From positions 225,658,239-225,722,238 of the forward strand of contig CM071568.1 of assembly GCA_036426205.1 (NCBI GenBank): a stretch of DNA of 64,000 nucleotides. The letters are read 5' to 3'. A program made the position numbers and the translations under genes. Positions within the stretch are counted from its first letter, which is position 1; every line of letters begins with the position of its first letter. Origin of the DNA: Ascaphus truei. Its lineage: Eukaryota > Chordata > Amphibia > Anura > Ascaphidae. Below are positions 43,194-55,736 of this stretch, piece after piece. The notes beneath the pieces are model-generated. The model did no database searches. It saw only the letters and a program-made list of their open reading frames with translations, and was not told the DNA's origin.

Positions 43194-44770
43194 TTGTAGT
43201 ACCCGTGGTCATCTCTGTGCAACCGACTTTCCAGTTGCGTGGGTCCGCCCTGTGAGAGGACCTCGTTGGCTGCAGCGCACCAGTTGTTCTCAGGGACCTG
43301 GACTGTAGGGGGGGAGAACAGAGGAACATACATGAGGGAAACATTACAACAATGACATTAACACAAATAGCGATGCTGGTGATCGGGCGGGGGAGGTCCC
43401 CCATCACCTTCCAGCCTGCCCCTCCCGGGCTTTCAGCCTGGGCACGATCCTGGGCGGTCTGTAGCCCTTGACCATTGCCCATCTTGGCTGTTCCGGTGGG
43501 GACTTTCATGAGCCAACTGGGGTTGAACTCCCAGCTACCCATGCGGAGTCCCACGGCGATGGTAGGTGCGGACCCAGACTCCTCCTGCCACCTCCTAACA
43601 TGAGCTAACAGTAGTAGCAAAACCGAACCTATTCTCAACTTAAGAACTGAACTTTACTTTCCTCTCTTAACTTGTTTGCCCTTCCCTCTCCCTCTAAATA
43701 GAAAACTTTGCCTACCTTACCGTCTCCACCCTCTTTGGGCCTACCCTTTATCTTCCCTAGACTAATGCGTCTGTCTCCTATGGACACCCACTAATGCCGC
43801 TCCGCCTCTACGCTCCTGGTCGGGTCTCGTATCTCTGCTTCCACTCTCAGAACCCGGTCTGGCTCTTTGTCCCTTAACCTAAATGCTAAATGCTACCCCC
43901 CCCCCCCCCCCTCTTGCATTCTGCTGCCGGGGCTCCTAGGCCAGCGCTACGGGATCACCTTCAGGTCTGGGTACTCTGTCCCTAGTCCCTCTATCTTCCT
44001 CTTCTAACTAGCTGTTTGTGCACCTACGTTACCCGTCTAATTTTGTTGTTTAGGGATATGCTGCCCGGACCCTTTAGTGTATTCCTTCCTGGCCCCTCTG
44101 CTCCCTTCGGTAGCTCCCATACTCCTCTGCCCTCTAGGCCTAAGTTAGCGCCCCGGGTATTGGTGCGTTTTGTGTTCCCAGCAGCTCCCGCGCCTCCGGC
44201 TGCTACTGGTGTCCCCCGACAGTGACACATGTCCGGCCCAACGCCACAGGCTTCCGCCAGGGAGACAGGTCTGCCCCCTGCAAGATGGCCACCTACGAAC
44301 ATCCGGTGACGGTCTTCCGGTCTCCGCCATTTTCAGCCGGATGCTCCTGACAGCGGACGCTTTCCCGCTCAGCTCTCCCGCCACTTCTGTTTCTGCTTCC
44401 GCATTCTTCCCGCATGTTGTCCAGCGCAGCCATGTTGATCCTTCTGCGTTCCACCGCCATCTTTCAGGGGGGGCATATCGATTTTGAGCCCGTAAAGCAG
44501 GTAAGTCCTTATCTTTGCAGCGGATTTTGGCAGAGAAGGCAGAGTGGACGTTGGGCGTCTCCTGCTTCAGTCCAGCTATTCATTCCGACAGTCACAGGAG
44601 CCTTTTAGGTGGGGCATGTACAGGGGAGGGCAAGGTGACTTTATTGGAACTTGTCAAGAAACCCTCGTAACCGTCGAGGAACTGGAAACTTTCAAACTGT
44701 AATATCTGGCCCTTTAATCCATTGCGGCCTCTGCCGTTTCACGATTGTCCCTGTGACCCCGCACCATCTG
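43194..44770 (-). promoter_or_regulatory. L1 inter-ORF region, 1.58 kb, GC-rich with YY1-like sites
   Basis: No reading frame continues through it. On the minus strand AAGATGGCGG (44464-44455) and AAAATGGCGG (44334-44325) match YY1-type sites, and a third AAAATGGCGG lies inside ORF1 (45353-45344). Antisense to the L1 there is a CAG|GTAAGT donor-like word at 44498-44506. A promoter role is inference. Confidence 0.45.
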
Positions 44771-45675
44771 CTAGTCCTCCTCTGGTGCTGGATCTCTTCG
44801 GGGGCTCGTTGTCGGACCCTCCTTTATCCCCAGCTTTTGTAGGAAGCTCTCGCTCTCCTCTATCTCCCGGATAGAGGTGGCCCTCCCATTCTTGATGACC
44901 AGCAGGCCGAACGGGAAGGTCAAACTGTATCGGATCGCCCGTTCCCTGAGTATTTTCGTTACTGGCTGTAACTTTCGTCTTTCGTTTTCGAATCTGCATG
45001 AAGCCTCAGATCTTGATTTTTGGACCGCCGCATCTCTGGTCTTAGAGTAGTGCAGACGAGCAATAACGTCTCTGGGCAATTGAGATGCTGCCGGTCTGCT
45101 CCGTAGGGCCTGGTGGCATCGTTCCATCATTAGCTCCGATTCCGGCCTATCTGGGAGCACCGTCCTGAGCCACCTGGAGACAAATCCCTCAACATCCTCT
45201 ACCTCCTCTGGGATGCCGCGGATCCGAATATTGTTGCGGCGATCTCTGTTCTCCGCATCTTCTTGGCGGTCTGCCAAGCCATTTATTTGGGATTGGAGGT
45301 AAGCTGCTCTTTTTTCCGACTTTTTAATAATTTTTGTATTTGCCGCCATTTTCTCTCTAACGCTCCGGTGCGTTCTCCGACCCCCTGCACCTCTTTGCGG
45401 AGCTCCTATATTTCCATGTGAAGCATGGTTTTCATGTCCTTATACAGGCGGTCAAAGTCACATCTTCTGACTGGAAATTGTTCTGGTTCCTCTCCCGGTT
45501 CTTCTTCTCTGTCGGAGTCAGAGCCCGCGGCCGAGTTTGCTGTCATTTTGGCCCCAGTCCCCTTTGCAGCCGAGCGGTTCAGATATCTCCGCAAATCGCT
45601 GGATGGTTTTTTTTTGGTGGATGGTGGTGCCATCCTTGAGTGTTTATTATGCTGGCTCAGGAAGTTTTGAGGCAA
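44771..45675 (-). pseudogene. L1 ORF1 (RNA-binding protein), two pieces
   Basis: Piece one (45675-45406, 89 residues) starts MPQNFLSQHNKHSRMAPP and is charged, ending at TAG after KTMLHMEI. Piece two (45349-44771, 192 residues) has a short coiled-coil (SEKRAAYLQSQINGLADRQE), then RRNNIRIRGIPEEVED, the signature of the ORF1p RRM, and the C-terminal domain with FPFGLLVIKNGRATSIREIEE. One stop and one frameshift divide the gene between 45405 and 45350. ORF1p coats L1 RNA as trimers in the family. Confidence 0.9.
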
Positions 45676-45792
45676 AAATCGTGGTTTATTTCATGTGTTT
45701 TGCTGCTTTTAATGCGGTGGAGGAAGGAGCTCTAAGTCTAAGCATCCAACCACCCCACCATCGCGCATGCGCCTCCTCTTTCATGCTGTTTT

Positions 45793-46150
45793 AAAGAAGA
45801 CTTCTGATAATTGCACATCTTGTTGCTATTATCACCACTATTATCAGGGCCTCTCCGTGTGCTCTTCTACTCCTCTTCTTAACACTTTCTATTAATGTCA
45901 GCTATGGCCAACCACAACCTGTATTATTATCGGTGCTTGGCAGCATCCCACCCATCATTATACCCCTGGATCACAGCATAAGTGAATTATCTTTTATTTA
46001 TTTCACATGAAATCAGTTTCCACCCTTTTGACTAGGTCCTAGATTTGTACCCCATACCTTGTTTTATTTCTCTAAGGAGTATAATGTCTATGTATCATCT
46101 TCATCAGATCAGTGAAATATATAATAACTTCCCGCACAATGCATTATCAC
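45793..46150. other. no gene seen
   Basis: AT-rich flanking sequence right of the L1; no element recognised. Confidence 0.4.
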
Positions 46151-46945
46151 TGCCTCTGGATCCTGACAAATGCTAAACTTATTGTTTATGTGGCCAGGTC
46201 ACCTGATGGCTACTATTCTGCTCTAGGGCTTGTAGTAAACCCTGGTACAATCAGGTTGCCAGTAGTTGTTATGGGGGTTTCCCCCTCCACTTTGGTACTA
46301 CATTTGAGTGACAGCAGCGGGTGGTACATCCTGTTGTTACAGGGACAACGGGGTGTCCGCCTCCTGGCTGTACTTAAGGGCAGGACCGCCCTAAAGTTAG
46401 TGTTCCTTCCCCTCTGAGGAAGGCAGGTCACACAACTGGGAGCCTGAGATTGGGGCCTTCCCATGTGCTCTTCCTTCCGGGGGAGAGTAAGTGTGGACCA
46501 TACCTCTGCCTCTGCTAGGGAGGTGGGTAAGAGCTAGGATGGCTGTGGGTGCACTTGGTCCCTGGACCGCCACTACAGGACATCATCTAGTGAATCCTGA
46601 GAGACTGTATTGGGCAGATCCTGCCTTGTTTCTGTTACTGCAGAGTACAGTAATAAACTTAATTTGCAATATACCTCCTGCCTGGTGCGTGACCTTACTG
46701 GGGCGAGAGGTAATAAGTTCTACCGTGGGAGATCACCTTCAGTTCCTGGAGCCTACGGCAGATGGAGGCGCTGCACTGCTAAAGAGATATGTGGGGTATG
46801 AACCACAGAAGCCTGTTCCTGTGTCCCCACTACCATCGGCGGACGACTCAGCCCTCCTGTTGCCAGCAGGTATATGCACCATACACCCTGTAATGGCACC
46901 TATCTGCAATCGGGTGGGGGAGACACCGTTACAGTTATATCACTA
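46151..46945 (+). mobile_element. possible LTR
   Basis: GC-balanced sequence unlike its AT-rich flanks. CTGTACTTAAGGGCAGG, then GTAATAAACTTAATTTGC (an AATAAA signal at 46652), and an end CACCGTTACAG are features seen in LTRs. No partner LTR, clear TG start or target duplication was found. Confidence 0.3.
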
Positions 46946-47403
46946 GAGCATGGGCTCCTCTATAGTTGAACTGTGCTCTTTTCAGCTCTGGGGACCCCAT
47001 GGTTTACGAGATACAGTACTTACTGGTAAAGGTAGCAGGTTTAAAGCAACGTCCTAGGCAAACAATATGGCCATCAAATCTCTTGGGATCCACCGGCCAA
47101 TGGAAGTCACAGTGTCATAGGTTGCAGCTTCCTATTGGATGATACTGGTGGCCATATTGAATTCTCTGAGGTAGCACGGTACCTTCACTGGCAACTACAT
47201 CAGGAACTGGGGGGTCCCCGAAGCTGTAAATAGTGTGGTTCGGCTCCCGAGGACCCCCTGGCTCCAATCGTGTATGAAATGAATTTAGAATGTTGGTAGA
47301 ATTGCTCCTTTAAGTATTTTTGATCTAGAGGCTTTTGTCCTGGGGGAACAAAAAGTTCCTCTTGTAACCGTGTTTCTACTTTTAGAGCTTGGAATATTCT
47401 AAC
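46946..47403. other. no gene seen
   Basis: Mixed composition. An ATTCAATATGGCC-like inverted word pair surrounds 47070-47160. Nothing recognised. Confidence 0.35.
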
Positions 47404-47930
47404 ACAGTGATTTTCAACCAGGCTTCCACAGGCAACAGGGGGGGTGGAGAGAGAGCTGGTAAAACTGTCCCAACAGTCCCAGCCCTGATGGCACCCCGAC
47501 AGCTGCAGCGATGGAGACCCGGCGTTCACACACAGCACAGAAGGCCTCCATGCCCCAGGATAAGATTGCTGGGGGGGGGGGAGGGGGAAGAGGTGTGTGT
47601 ACATGAGAGGCAGGGCAATTGAAGGAATAGGATTGAATGGGAGCAGGGGGCATTAAGTGAGAGAGGTTGGGGGGAGAGTGAGTGAGCAAGAGAGAGATGG
47701 GAAGAGGTGAAGAGAGGTGGGGAGTGTAAGAGGGGAAGAAAAAGGGAGGGAGTGTAAGAAAGAGAAGGGGGAGTTTACGAGGGGAAGAAAGAGAGGGGAA
47801 TATAAGAGGGCAAGATGGAGAGGGGAGTGTAAGAGGAGAAGAGAGAAGGGGGGAGTGAGAGATGGGGAGAGAGACGGGGGAGAGAGGTGGTTGGGGTTCC
47901 TCAGGATTTCACAATATAATTCTAGGATTC
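47404..47930. mobile_element. possible hAT-like element with purine array
   Basis: The left end CAGTGATTTTCAACCAGG matches hAT-type ends. The interior is a purine-rich irregular repeat (AGAGGGGAAGAAAGAGAGGG, 47640-47890). The right side, TTGGGGTTCCTCAGGATTTC, is typical of sequence near such ends, but the terminal repeat itself is missing. Confidence 0.5.
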
Positions 47931-49146
47931 CTTAGCCATATCTCCCCTATTCTACATGTTGAGATGCCAAAGCTAAAACAACCATTTATTTTACTTTGAA
48001 TCATTCAAACAGCATGTTAGGAAGTGTTCTGTCATTAAATCTGCCACTGATAACATAGCACAGCAAAACCGGCTCAGCATGGAATAATCTCCCTCTCTGT
48101 GATTTGTAACTGATGCATTCAAATGAGCTAGTACAGCTGTATCTATTTCTAGCATGGACTAAATACTGTTCACAGTTTTGATTAAGCGCTAAATCCAGGT
48201 TGGATAGCTGCAGCTGAGCCTCAGGCCTCTGCACTGTCATTTCCTGGAACGCTCCAATCCTATCAATATGGATTCCGAGCTCGGAATCAACTACATGGTT
48301 ACCACTCTGATATTTTCTGTTGTATATTGTAAGAGATGTGTGCAGAAGTATGCAATGGAGACCGTTTTTAAGGTGAAGTTAAAATAAGGCTTTATTGCCT
48401 GTTCCTTTAAACCATACAGCAACAAAAATATACATAAAACAATAAACACCTATCCCCGTGTAATGGCTACTTCCCCAGTCCTTCTCTTTCTTGCCATAGA
48501 ATGGCACCCATCTTGTTCTATCCCCTAGACTTGAACTAAAGCAGAAATTGCTTTATTGCTACAGTATATCATAAAAAAAAATGTTTTCCAAAAGAGAATA
48601 ACAGGGATTAAACATAAAAAATAATAATATATGTTTGGCGACCTTTTAAGGGGCCTTTTATGCTTTCTACAAAGATTATTTATTTTCAGTGTTATTCTAT
48701 AGCACTAGGGACCAAATAATCTTAACGATGTCCTCATGGACATAGCAAAAATGTCATCAACTTGTTACTGCTTAAAATAAAGCATTTGTACTACGTGTTA
48801 AAAATGATCAGAACTGACCATCAAAGTGAGTAAATAATGCTGTTTTACTAATTTTTATGGTAATCATAACAATCAGACACCTTGCGGTATATGGTTAACA
48901 CCAAAAAATACTGCAAAATGTTAACACCTACCACAGGCTGGCGTGAGGCCTATCTTGCCTATGTATGCAACGTGCATTAGATACATAGCCAAGATAATCT
49001 AAACCAAGCTAGAATAGGTGATAAAAAAAATTCTACATTTACATTATACATGATTGTAAAATGTCCTTTAGTCTCTTCCGATCGATTACCCCTGCATAAC
49101 AGTACCCAGCATTCTGGTTATAAAAAGCACATAAAGCACATAAAAA
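47931..49146. other. no gene seen
   Basis: About 1.2 kb of AT-rich sequence with short open frames only and no recognised repeat. Confidence 0.45.
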
Positions 49147-49610
49147 GAAACGTTTATTTTTTAAACTCAAATTTTATTACATTTGTTATCGGGGTACAGA
49201 AAAGAAAAAGGAGGGGGGGGGGGGTGGAAACAAAAATACATAACGGGGTGGGGGGGTCCAGCCGGGCGGGACATCTCTTTATACACAGTCAATACAATAT
49301 TATAATATAATAAAGTAAAGCATATCGCCATTATCTTCTGTTTGCAAGTTTGCAACAGACTACTCATAACAATGTTACAAAATAATTGACCTTACATCTT
49401 GGCCCTGAATACCCGCAGTGAGGATCCAGTGTTGCCATACCTTGAGAAACTCCCCGCATGAATCATTTATCAAACTAGACAACGTCTCCATGTGGCAGAT
49501 GAAAGCCCAGTCTATCCTTGATCTTGGATAGTGGGGGGACTACGGGTTGCTTCCACACTGCGGCCAGTTCACATCTGACCGCTGTAGAAATATGGGTCAC
49601 CAATTTGATC

Positions 49611-49819
49611 ACACAAACACACAAAATAGTGATCACAGAGGGTCACCACAGTCCCTGAAAACTGCACTCAAAGTAGGTCACACCAATGGTATTAGTATGG
49701 CCAATATGAAAGCTAGAATAGCCTAACCCTACAAATAGGGTCCACAGCTATATGGTCACGCATGGGCGCAATCAAAAAAAATAATGTTTAATATATTATA
49801 ACTTATTGTGTGTATCGTG
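49611..49819. mobile_element. 209-bp insertion with 13-bp target duplication
   Basis: CACCAATTTGATC stands at 49598-49610 and 49820-49832. The insert contains AATCAAAAAAAATAATG and is otherwise unrecognised. It interrupts the C-terminal coding end of L1 copy C. SINE-sized; no pol III boxes seen. Confidence 0.7.
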
Positions 49820-49880
49820 CACCAATTTGATCTCCTGTCTGGAAATCACTCCTGACGGTCTATTTAATTTAAAAAAATAG

Positions 49881-52345
49881 TCAGGGATCTAGATCTAATT
49901 GAATTTGGAGCAATCTCTGGACCCACGACATTACCCTTCTCCAGAGGTAGGACACCACCGAACAAGACAACCACATGTGGATGAATGTGGCCTGGCCTCC
50001 GCATCTCTTGGGGCACGCCGAGGGATACCTTGGCACAAATCTCGAGATCCCGAGAGGAGTCAAATACCAGCGCATCATAGTTTTGTAAGCATTATCCCTA
50101 ATAATCGTCAAGATTGAGCTTTTGGAAGGAGGTTCATCTTTATGCTCTAGCGGCTAGCCTCTACCTATCCAAGAAATATTGGACCATGCCCCCAGTTCCT
50201 TTCTAGGGGATCTCAGCAAACTAGGGTAGTATTTCCTATAAAGAGATTTATAATCTTTTGTAATAAATACTGCCAGGTATTTGATGACCACCGGTTGCCA
50301 TTTGAAGTCAAAATTTAGTTTCAATAGTTTGACCATCTCATGATGTATAATGAGGCCCTTGGATTTACTGTTGTTTATTTTAAACCCTGAGATTGTGTTG
50401 AAAACTGACAAAGTGGAGAAGAGGTTAGGGAGGGACGTCAGAGTTCTAGCCACTGTGAGGAATACATCGTAAGCGAAGAGCGCTATCTTGTTCACTTTAT
50501 CCCCCACCTGTATCCCCTAAATATCCGGGTTGTTGCAAATATTAGCTGAGAGGGGTTCGAAACAGTGCGAAGAGCATAGGCGAGAGGGGACAACCCTGTC
50601 TAGTGCCGTTTTTTATACGGAAAAGGGCAGAGGGAAACCCTTGGCATATAACTTTTGTGGAGGGTACAGTATGGTGTACAGTGCCATGATTGCTTTCAGA
50701 AACAGGCCTTGGAATCCAAAGATTTGCAGGGTTTTTTCCATATATGTCCAATCTGTGCGATCAAATGCTTTTTCTGCATCAAGGCCAAGTACCGTAGAAG
50801 GTACTTCATTACTGGGGACATGCTATCAAGTCTATAATCCTCCTGGTATTATCTGAAGCCTGTCTTCCCGGATTGAAACCTACCTGGTCTGGATGGATTA
50901 GGGTTGGGAGTAGTTTATTTAATCTATTTGCTAAGATTTTGGAGTAGATTTTAAGATCCAAATTAATTAAAGATATGGGTCTATAGCTAGCGCAATTAGT
51001 CAGGTTTTTGTCTTCTTTATGATTTAGTGCAATGGACGCTTGCAGCATACTACTGGGAAACTGAGAGTTTAAAAGACCGAATTGAAAAGTGAAAGCATGC
51101 GGGGTGCCATAATTTGAGAATTGTTTTAATAATATAGATTGGAGAAGCCGTCTAGGCCTGGGGTCTTGGAGGGTTTCAAGTTTTTAATAACTAGCAATAA
51201 TTCCTCCATCTCTATCTGTTGGCCTAGCTTAGTATTTTCTGCTGTGGATATTGAGGGAAGTTTGGTTTCCTTGAGAAAGTTTTCCAGTTGTATAGATGTC
51301 TTAGCATTCTGGATGGTCTTTTTGCCATCATAAAGATTAGAATAGAAGGACTTAAATTCTTCACTTATTAACATTGAGTTAGAGGTGACTAGACCTGACT
51401 CCTATCTTTTAGCATGGATAGATTGGGACATCTGCTTTTTTTGCAATTTGGCTGCAAGCATTGCATTTGATTTATTTGCTTTCTCATAGAACCTGCTTTT
51501 GGTCCAATTGAGAGTTTTCGGCCCGGGAAGTGAGGAACAAATTAAATTCTACTTTGGCCTCATTGAGTTTAGTTAAAATTGTGACCCTCCCATCTCTCTT
51601 ATGGATCCTAGTGAAGGTCAGCAATGTTGGCTTTGGGTGCACTCATTTTAGCCTCCCTCTCCCTTTTCCTTCCTGAGGTAAAGCTAATTAGCCTACCTCT
51701 CATAGTGGCCTTGTGTGCCTTGCCTCCCACAGGGTGAAAGGGGAGGACAAAGTGCCCTTGTTAGTTTAAAAATAGGAAGCCAAGTCCTTCTTCAGTAGCT
51801 CCCTAATCTCCGGAATTTGTAATAATGATTAGTTCAGTCTCCATTGTGAGTTTTGTGGCCTAATGTTTAAATTGAAGCATCGAACTTCTACCGGGGTATG
51901 ATCCGACCACGTAACCACATGAATCTTGGCGTATGTGACTCTTGGGAGTTATCTAGAGGGAGCAAAGATTAAATCGATACGAGAGTATGTGCCAAGAAGT
52001 GGAGAGAAAAACGTGTACTTCCTGCCCAGAGGGTGCAATTCCCTCCAAATATCACACAGTTGAAGTTCTTAATCCCGCTGAGCAGGGCCCGTGTATCCTC
52101 TTTCCTCTGGATCGATTAGGGGCCAGTTCTGTCCATGTTGGGGCTGAGTGACAGATTAAAGTTGCCTCCCAAAAACACCTGTCCCGCAGCCACCTTCCCC
52201 AGGATTTTGAAAAAATGTATCTAGAAATTGGCGCTAGCCTCGTTGGGGGCATATAAATTGGCTATGGTCAGGTCTTGGCCTTAGAGAGACCGCACTAGAA
52301 TCAGGAATCTGCGGATCTGAGACCAGGGAGGTATTATTCACGTGC
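49881..52345 (-). pseudogene. decayed L1 ORF2 (copy C)
   Basis: Pieces on the minus strand: endonuclease remains with WSDHTPVE near 51900; VIKNLKPSKTPGLDGFSNLYY (51374-51126); YRPISLINLDLKIYSKILANRLNK (51048-50809); NGTRQGCPLSPMLFALF (about 50610-50560); FAYDVFLTVARTL, where the catalytic YADD reads AYDV (50507-50154); and the C-terminal cysteine motif CPKRCGGQATFIHMWLSC (49990 region). Many stops and a large internal deletion. Confidence 0.85.
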
Positions 52346-52489
52346 ACCAACGGCCCAACACACTATGGGAAGCGCTATCCCACACATGCTCTTTAGGCAG
52401 GTACTAGATTGTGAACACAAAGTGGTTAAGTGCCCAAGCACTCTAGTATTTGGAGGTTTCCACCCGGGAGGTGTTATTGTGTGGGTGCT

Positions 52490-53240
52490 TGTAAGGAATT
52501 GGGAGTGCGTCCCCCACGGCTCACTCCCTCCTTACCTGATGTCTCGCACAACCCCGCTGTCCTTAAAGCGTGCGTGTGCTCACGCAAGAGCGTCATGGAC
52601 ATTGGAGTCTGGCTCCACCCCCAGTTGCATCGCGTAATGTGTGTGCACCGCTCCCCAGCTGTGCGTCAACAATCCTCATCACGCCCACCTGTCTCCTGCA
52701 CCACTCCATCTATCCTTGCCTCCGCTGAGGCCGCACCTCTACTCCTCCCCTCTCTCTCATTGGTCCTGCTCTCCCATATATGCTCAGCTGTGCCACTGCA
52801 CTTTGGCTGAGCATAGTTCTAGTTAGCGCTGTTCTCCCACTTCCTGGTTCCTTGTCCTGTCTTGTCTTGTCTCCAGTTGCCTTGCTTTCAGATTGATCTC
52901 CTGTATACCGACCTGGCTTTACTCTTAGACTCTGCATTCCGGCTTACCAACCCCGGCTTACCTCTGACCTTCCGCACCTCTCCAATCCTGACCACAGCTT
53001 ATGGACGTCTACGCTCCTACTGGCTCCAACCCCTGCCCACGGCTATCGGATACAGACCATTCTACTGGCTCCTACCTCTGACCTCGGCAAGTATCAATAC
53101 TACTCTAATATCTCCAATCCTGACCCGGCTGCCTGACCATCCACTCTCCAGACGTGCCCCCGTGCCTGTGGGTGGCATTTATACCCATTCGCACCTCAGT
53201 ACCGGGGTCCCGTCTTGTTTGTGGTGAGCACAGCGTTACA
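52490..53240 (+). mobile_element. probable solo LTR of a Gypsy-like element
   Basis: It begins TGTAAGGAATTGGG and ends CACAGCGTTACA, with GTGCT at the left (52485-52489) and GTGCG at the right (53241-53245), a 4-of-5 match to a 5-bp target duplication. The interior has a TATA-like CCATATATG (52765) and a C/T-rich right half, typical of Gypsy LTRs in amphibians. No internal coding region is adjacent, so it is a recombinant single LTR. Confidence 0.65.
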
Positions 53241-53313
53241 GTGCGGCCTTGCATGGCCGTGTTATGCTTGTCGTGTATTATATGAGTTTTGGTAAATACT
53301 GTTATAATATACT

Positions 53314-53711
53314 GCACCGACACACTTTATTCGAGCAAATACCCAGTATGTACCTGGCAGATACCTGGAATGCGCCGCTCCTCACCTCTGACAAGCCCCG
53401 TTGTGTTTGCCTTCCCAGCCTGGGTTCATGCCTGGCTGACGGGCGGCTGATCTGTTAAATGATAATGATTAGGATTTAATAGGCTGCAATGCTTCGCGTG
53501 TCTACCAGATGGCATAAATTCATGAATTGTAATGCAGTATATATATATATACTGTGCAGTATTGCAGCCAGCGGGAATAAAATGCTTCAATCCCTGCCTG
53601 GAAAATACCTCAATGCACTCGGGCAGAAAACAGTCACAAACCTCAATACACCCGGGTATACCCGAATTCGTGGGACTAGCCGAGCTCGAATAAAGTGTGT
53701 CGCCAGTGTAC
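53314..53711. mobile_element. DNA element with 19-bp perfect TIR
   Basis: CGACACACTTTATTCGAGC (53318-53336) is exactly inverted at 53684-53702, with further CAC/GTG ends. The interior contains a TA microsatellite and CACCCGGGTATACCCG. Its right half (53507-53711) is repeated at 55514-55736. Confidence 0.8.
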
Positions 53712-54279
53712 ACTTCGCACCAATTATCTCAAAGTATGGAACCTTGGCTGGCGCAGACGGATATCCCGGGGTGAGAGGAACACAATCTGGCTGTGATAGA
53801 TGAAGGTGCGTTTCCTTTAGGAGCGGAAACTCAGCTCAGCGACGACTCACAGACAAATAGACAGAACGCCTACAGAGGGTTAAAACTGGAGAGGACGCAA
53901 CCCACAAAGAACCTTACTAGGAGCGGTGAAGAGACCTAGCATGAGTCGATGCTCCCTTCCGGCCGCGCCCCCCCTTTACCCCCTTCCTACCACCTCCTTT
54001 TTTTTTTTTTTTTTTTTTTATTATTTGTTTTTTTTTTTTTTTTTTTTTTTATGATTTTGTGTTTCGCAATTTGAATCAATGTACTATGTGAATTATGTTA
54101 TATCTTTATTGCTAGTCTACCCAAAACAATCCGGTCGAGTAGGGCCCGAAAAACCGGATATGTCTCACAAGCTGACATACGGGTACTGTCTATAGCGGAG
54201 ATTAACACTCAAAAATGAATGTAATGATATCGTATTCTGTATCACTGTTTGGAAAATGCAATAAAATTTAAGTTAAAAA

Positions 54280-54765
54280 AAAAAAAAAGTGAGGTGAAGA
54301 ATGCATGTGTGATACGAGATTTGATAGGAAGCCAGGAGGGAGTGATTTCAGCAGGGAGACGCGGGAGACAGATTTAGCAAAGAGTAGAGTGATTCTGGCA
54401 GCAGCGTTAGGATGATTGTAGGGGAGACAGGGAGAGGCAGGAAGGCCGGACAGCAGGAGGTACAGTAATCGAGATGGGAGAGAATGAGGGCCTGAGGTCA
54501 GAGTTTTAGCAGTCGAGCAAACAGAGGAAAAGGCGTTCTTTGTAATATTGAGGAGGAAAAAGCGACAGGTTTTAGAAACGTTTTGAATGTGAGAGGAGAA
54601 TGTGAGAGAAGAATCGAGTGTGACCCTAGGCAGCGTGCTTAAGCTACTGGGTGAACGATGGTATTCCAACAGTAAGTGGAAGGAAGGTAGTAAGGCCAGG
54701 TTTGGAGGAGGAAGTATGAGGAGCTCTGTTTTGTCATGTTAAGTTTGCTTTGGTAAATACAGTGA
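54280..54765 (-). pseudogene. L2 fragment in the left arm
   Basis: Minus-strand counterpart of 56517-56978: [24 protein letters not shown] and C-terminal segment, with several single-base differences that break the frame. To its left lies the L1 3' end (about 53712-54278, plus-strand orientation reversed relative to the right arm). Confidence 0.85.
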
Positions 54766-55543
54766 TGTTTTTTCTTTAATTCTGCCCCAGTTTTGCATCT
54801 GCGAGACCTGATACATAACATTTACCAAGAAAGTACGAGTACCTTAGCTCTGCAGATTAGTGATATTCCTTTCCACTGTAGTATGGGGTCGTAATCCTAA
54901 CATTTTGTTTCAGCTACACACCATAAATAGTTGCATTTTACACAGCAGCTGTTCATGCTTGTTAAAATATTCTGCACAGCATCCCTTCATTTTGTTAAAT
55001 GTGTCAGAATGAAAAAGTAACGACAATTCTTTTGGACTTTCATTTTCTTTATTGAGAAACTGATCTCCAACTCTGACCCCACTGAAATATCTCTGTGACT
55101 AGAAGATGAGGCAACATTATTACTTACATACCCTGCAGACAGACAGCTCTTTTCACACAGATTGAAAACAGCTTCTAACTTGCTCAGACTGCATTGAGCT
55201 GACACACATACTTCAGAAAGGAGCTAGCTGACACATTGGTATGTGAAATTCCATCTAAAAATTAACTTTGTGCAAAAATATGAATGAAAAAAAGTGACCA
55301 TTGCAAGTAATACCCTATATGTAGCCCCCTTTCCCGTAACTAAGGGAACTACCAATGCTGCTGCACCTGTTTGGCTACCAGAAGGTCTGAGCCACCAACA
55401 CTGGGAGCCTGGGATATCACTTGTTCGTCTTGGTGAGCGCCTCCAACGGCGACGGATCCCAGTGTAGCGGGAGGAGCCCCTCACGGAACATATACACAGT
55501 AAATAACCCGCGTAGATGGCATAAATTCATGAATTGTAATGCA

Positions 55544-55577
<34 letters not shown>

Positions 55578-55736
55578 TGTGCAGTATTGCAGCCAGCGGG
55601 AATAAAATGCTTCAATCCCTGCCTGGAAAATAACCCAATGCACTCGGGCAGAAAACAGTCACAAACCTCAATACACCCGGGTATACCCGAATTCGTGGGA
55701 CTAGCCGAGCTCGAATAAAGTGTGTCGCCAGTGTAC

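Larger units (their letters stand above)
39092..45781 (-). mobile_element. full-length L1 retrotransposon with 11-bp target duplication
   Basis: CATGCTGTTTT is present at 39081-39091 and again at 45782-45792. Between them, on the minus strand, lie a short 5' leader, ORF1, a long inter-ORF region, ORF2 with endonuclease and reverse transcriptase, and a 3' UTR with G-rich plus-strand patch (39270-39296) and A-rich tail. At 6.69 kb it is the only complete LINE in the window. Coding breaks are few, so it is fairly young but inactive. Confidence 0.92.
49147..52345 (-). mobile_element. 5'-truncated L1 (copy C)
   Basis: The 3' UTR begins at 49147 (A-rich tail on minus) with a G-rich plus-strand patch (49212-49263). 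ORF2 remains extend to about 52345 within the endonuclease. About 570 bp of ORF2 between 50111 and 50154 is missing by comparison with the full-length L1 here. A 209-bp insertion with target duplication lies at 49611-49819. Confidence 0.85.

Noticed and set aside
44016..44487. Open frames on the plus strand opposite L1
   Set aside because: Antisense shadows of the GC-rich inter-ORF region; no conserved motif.
53998..54051. Long T-runs as a terminator
   Set aside because: They correspond to A-rich parts of the L1 3' UTR, seen again at 57229-57281 and 60010-60061.
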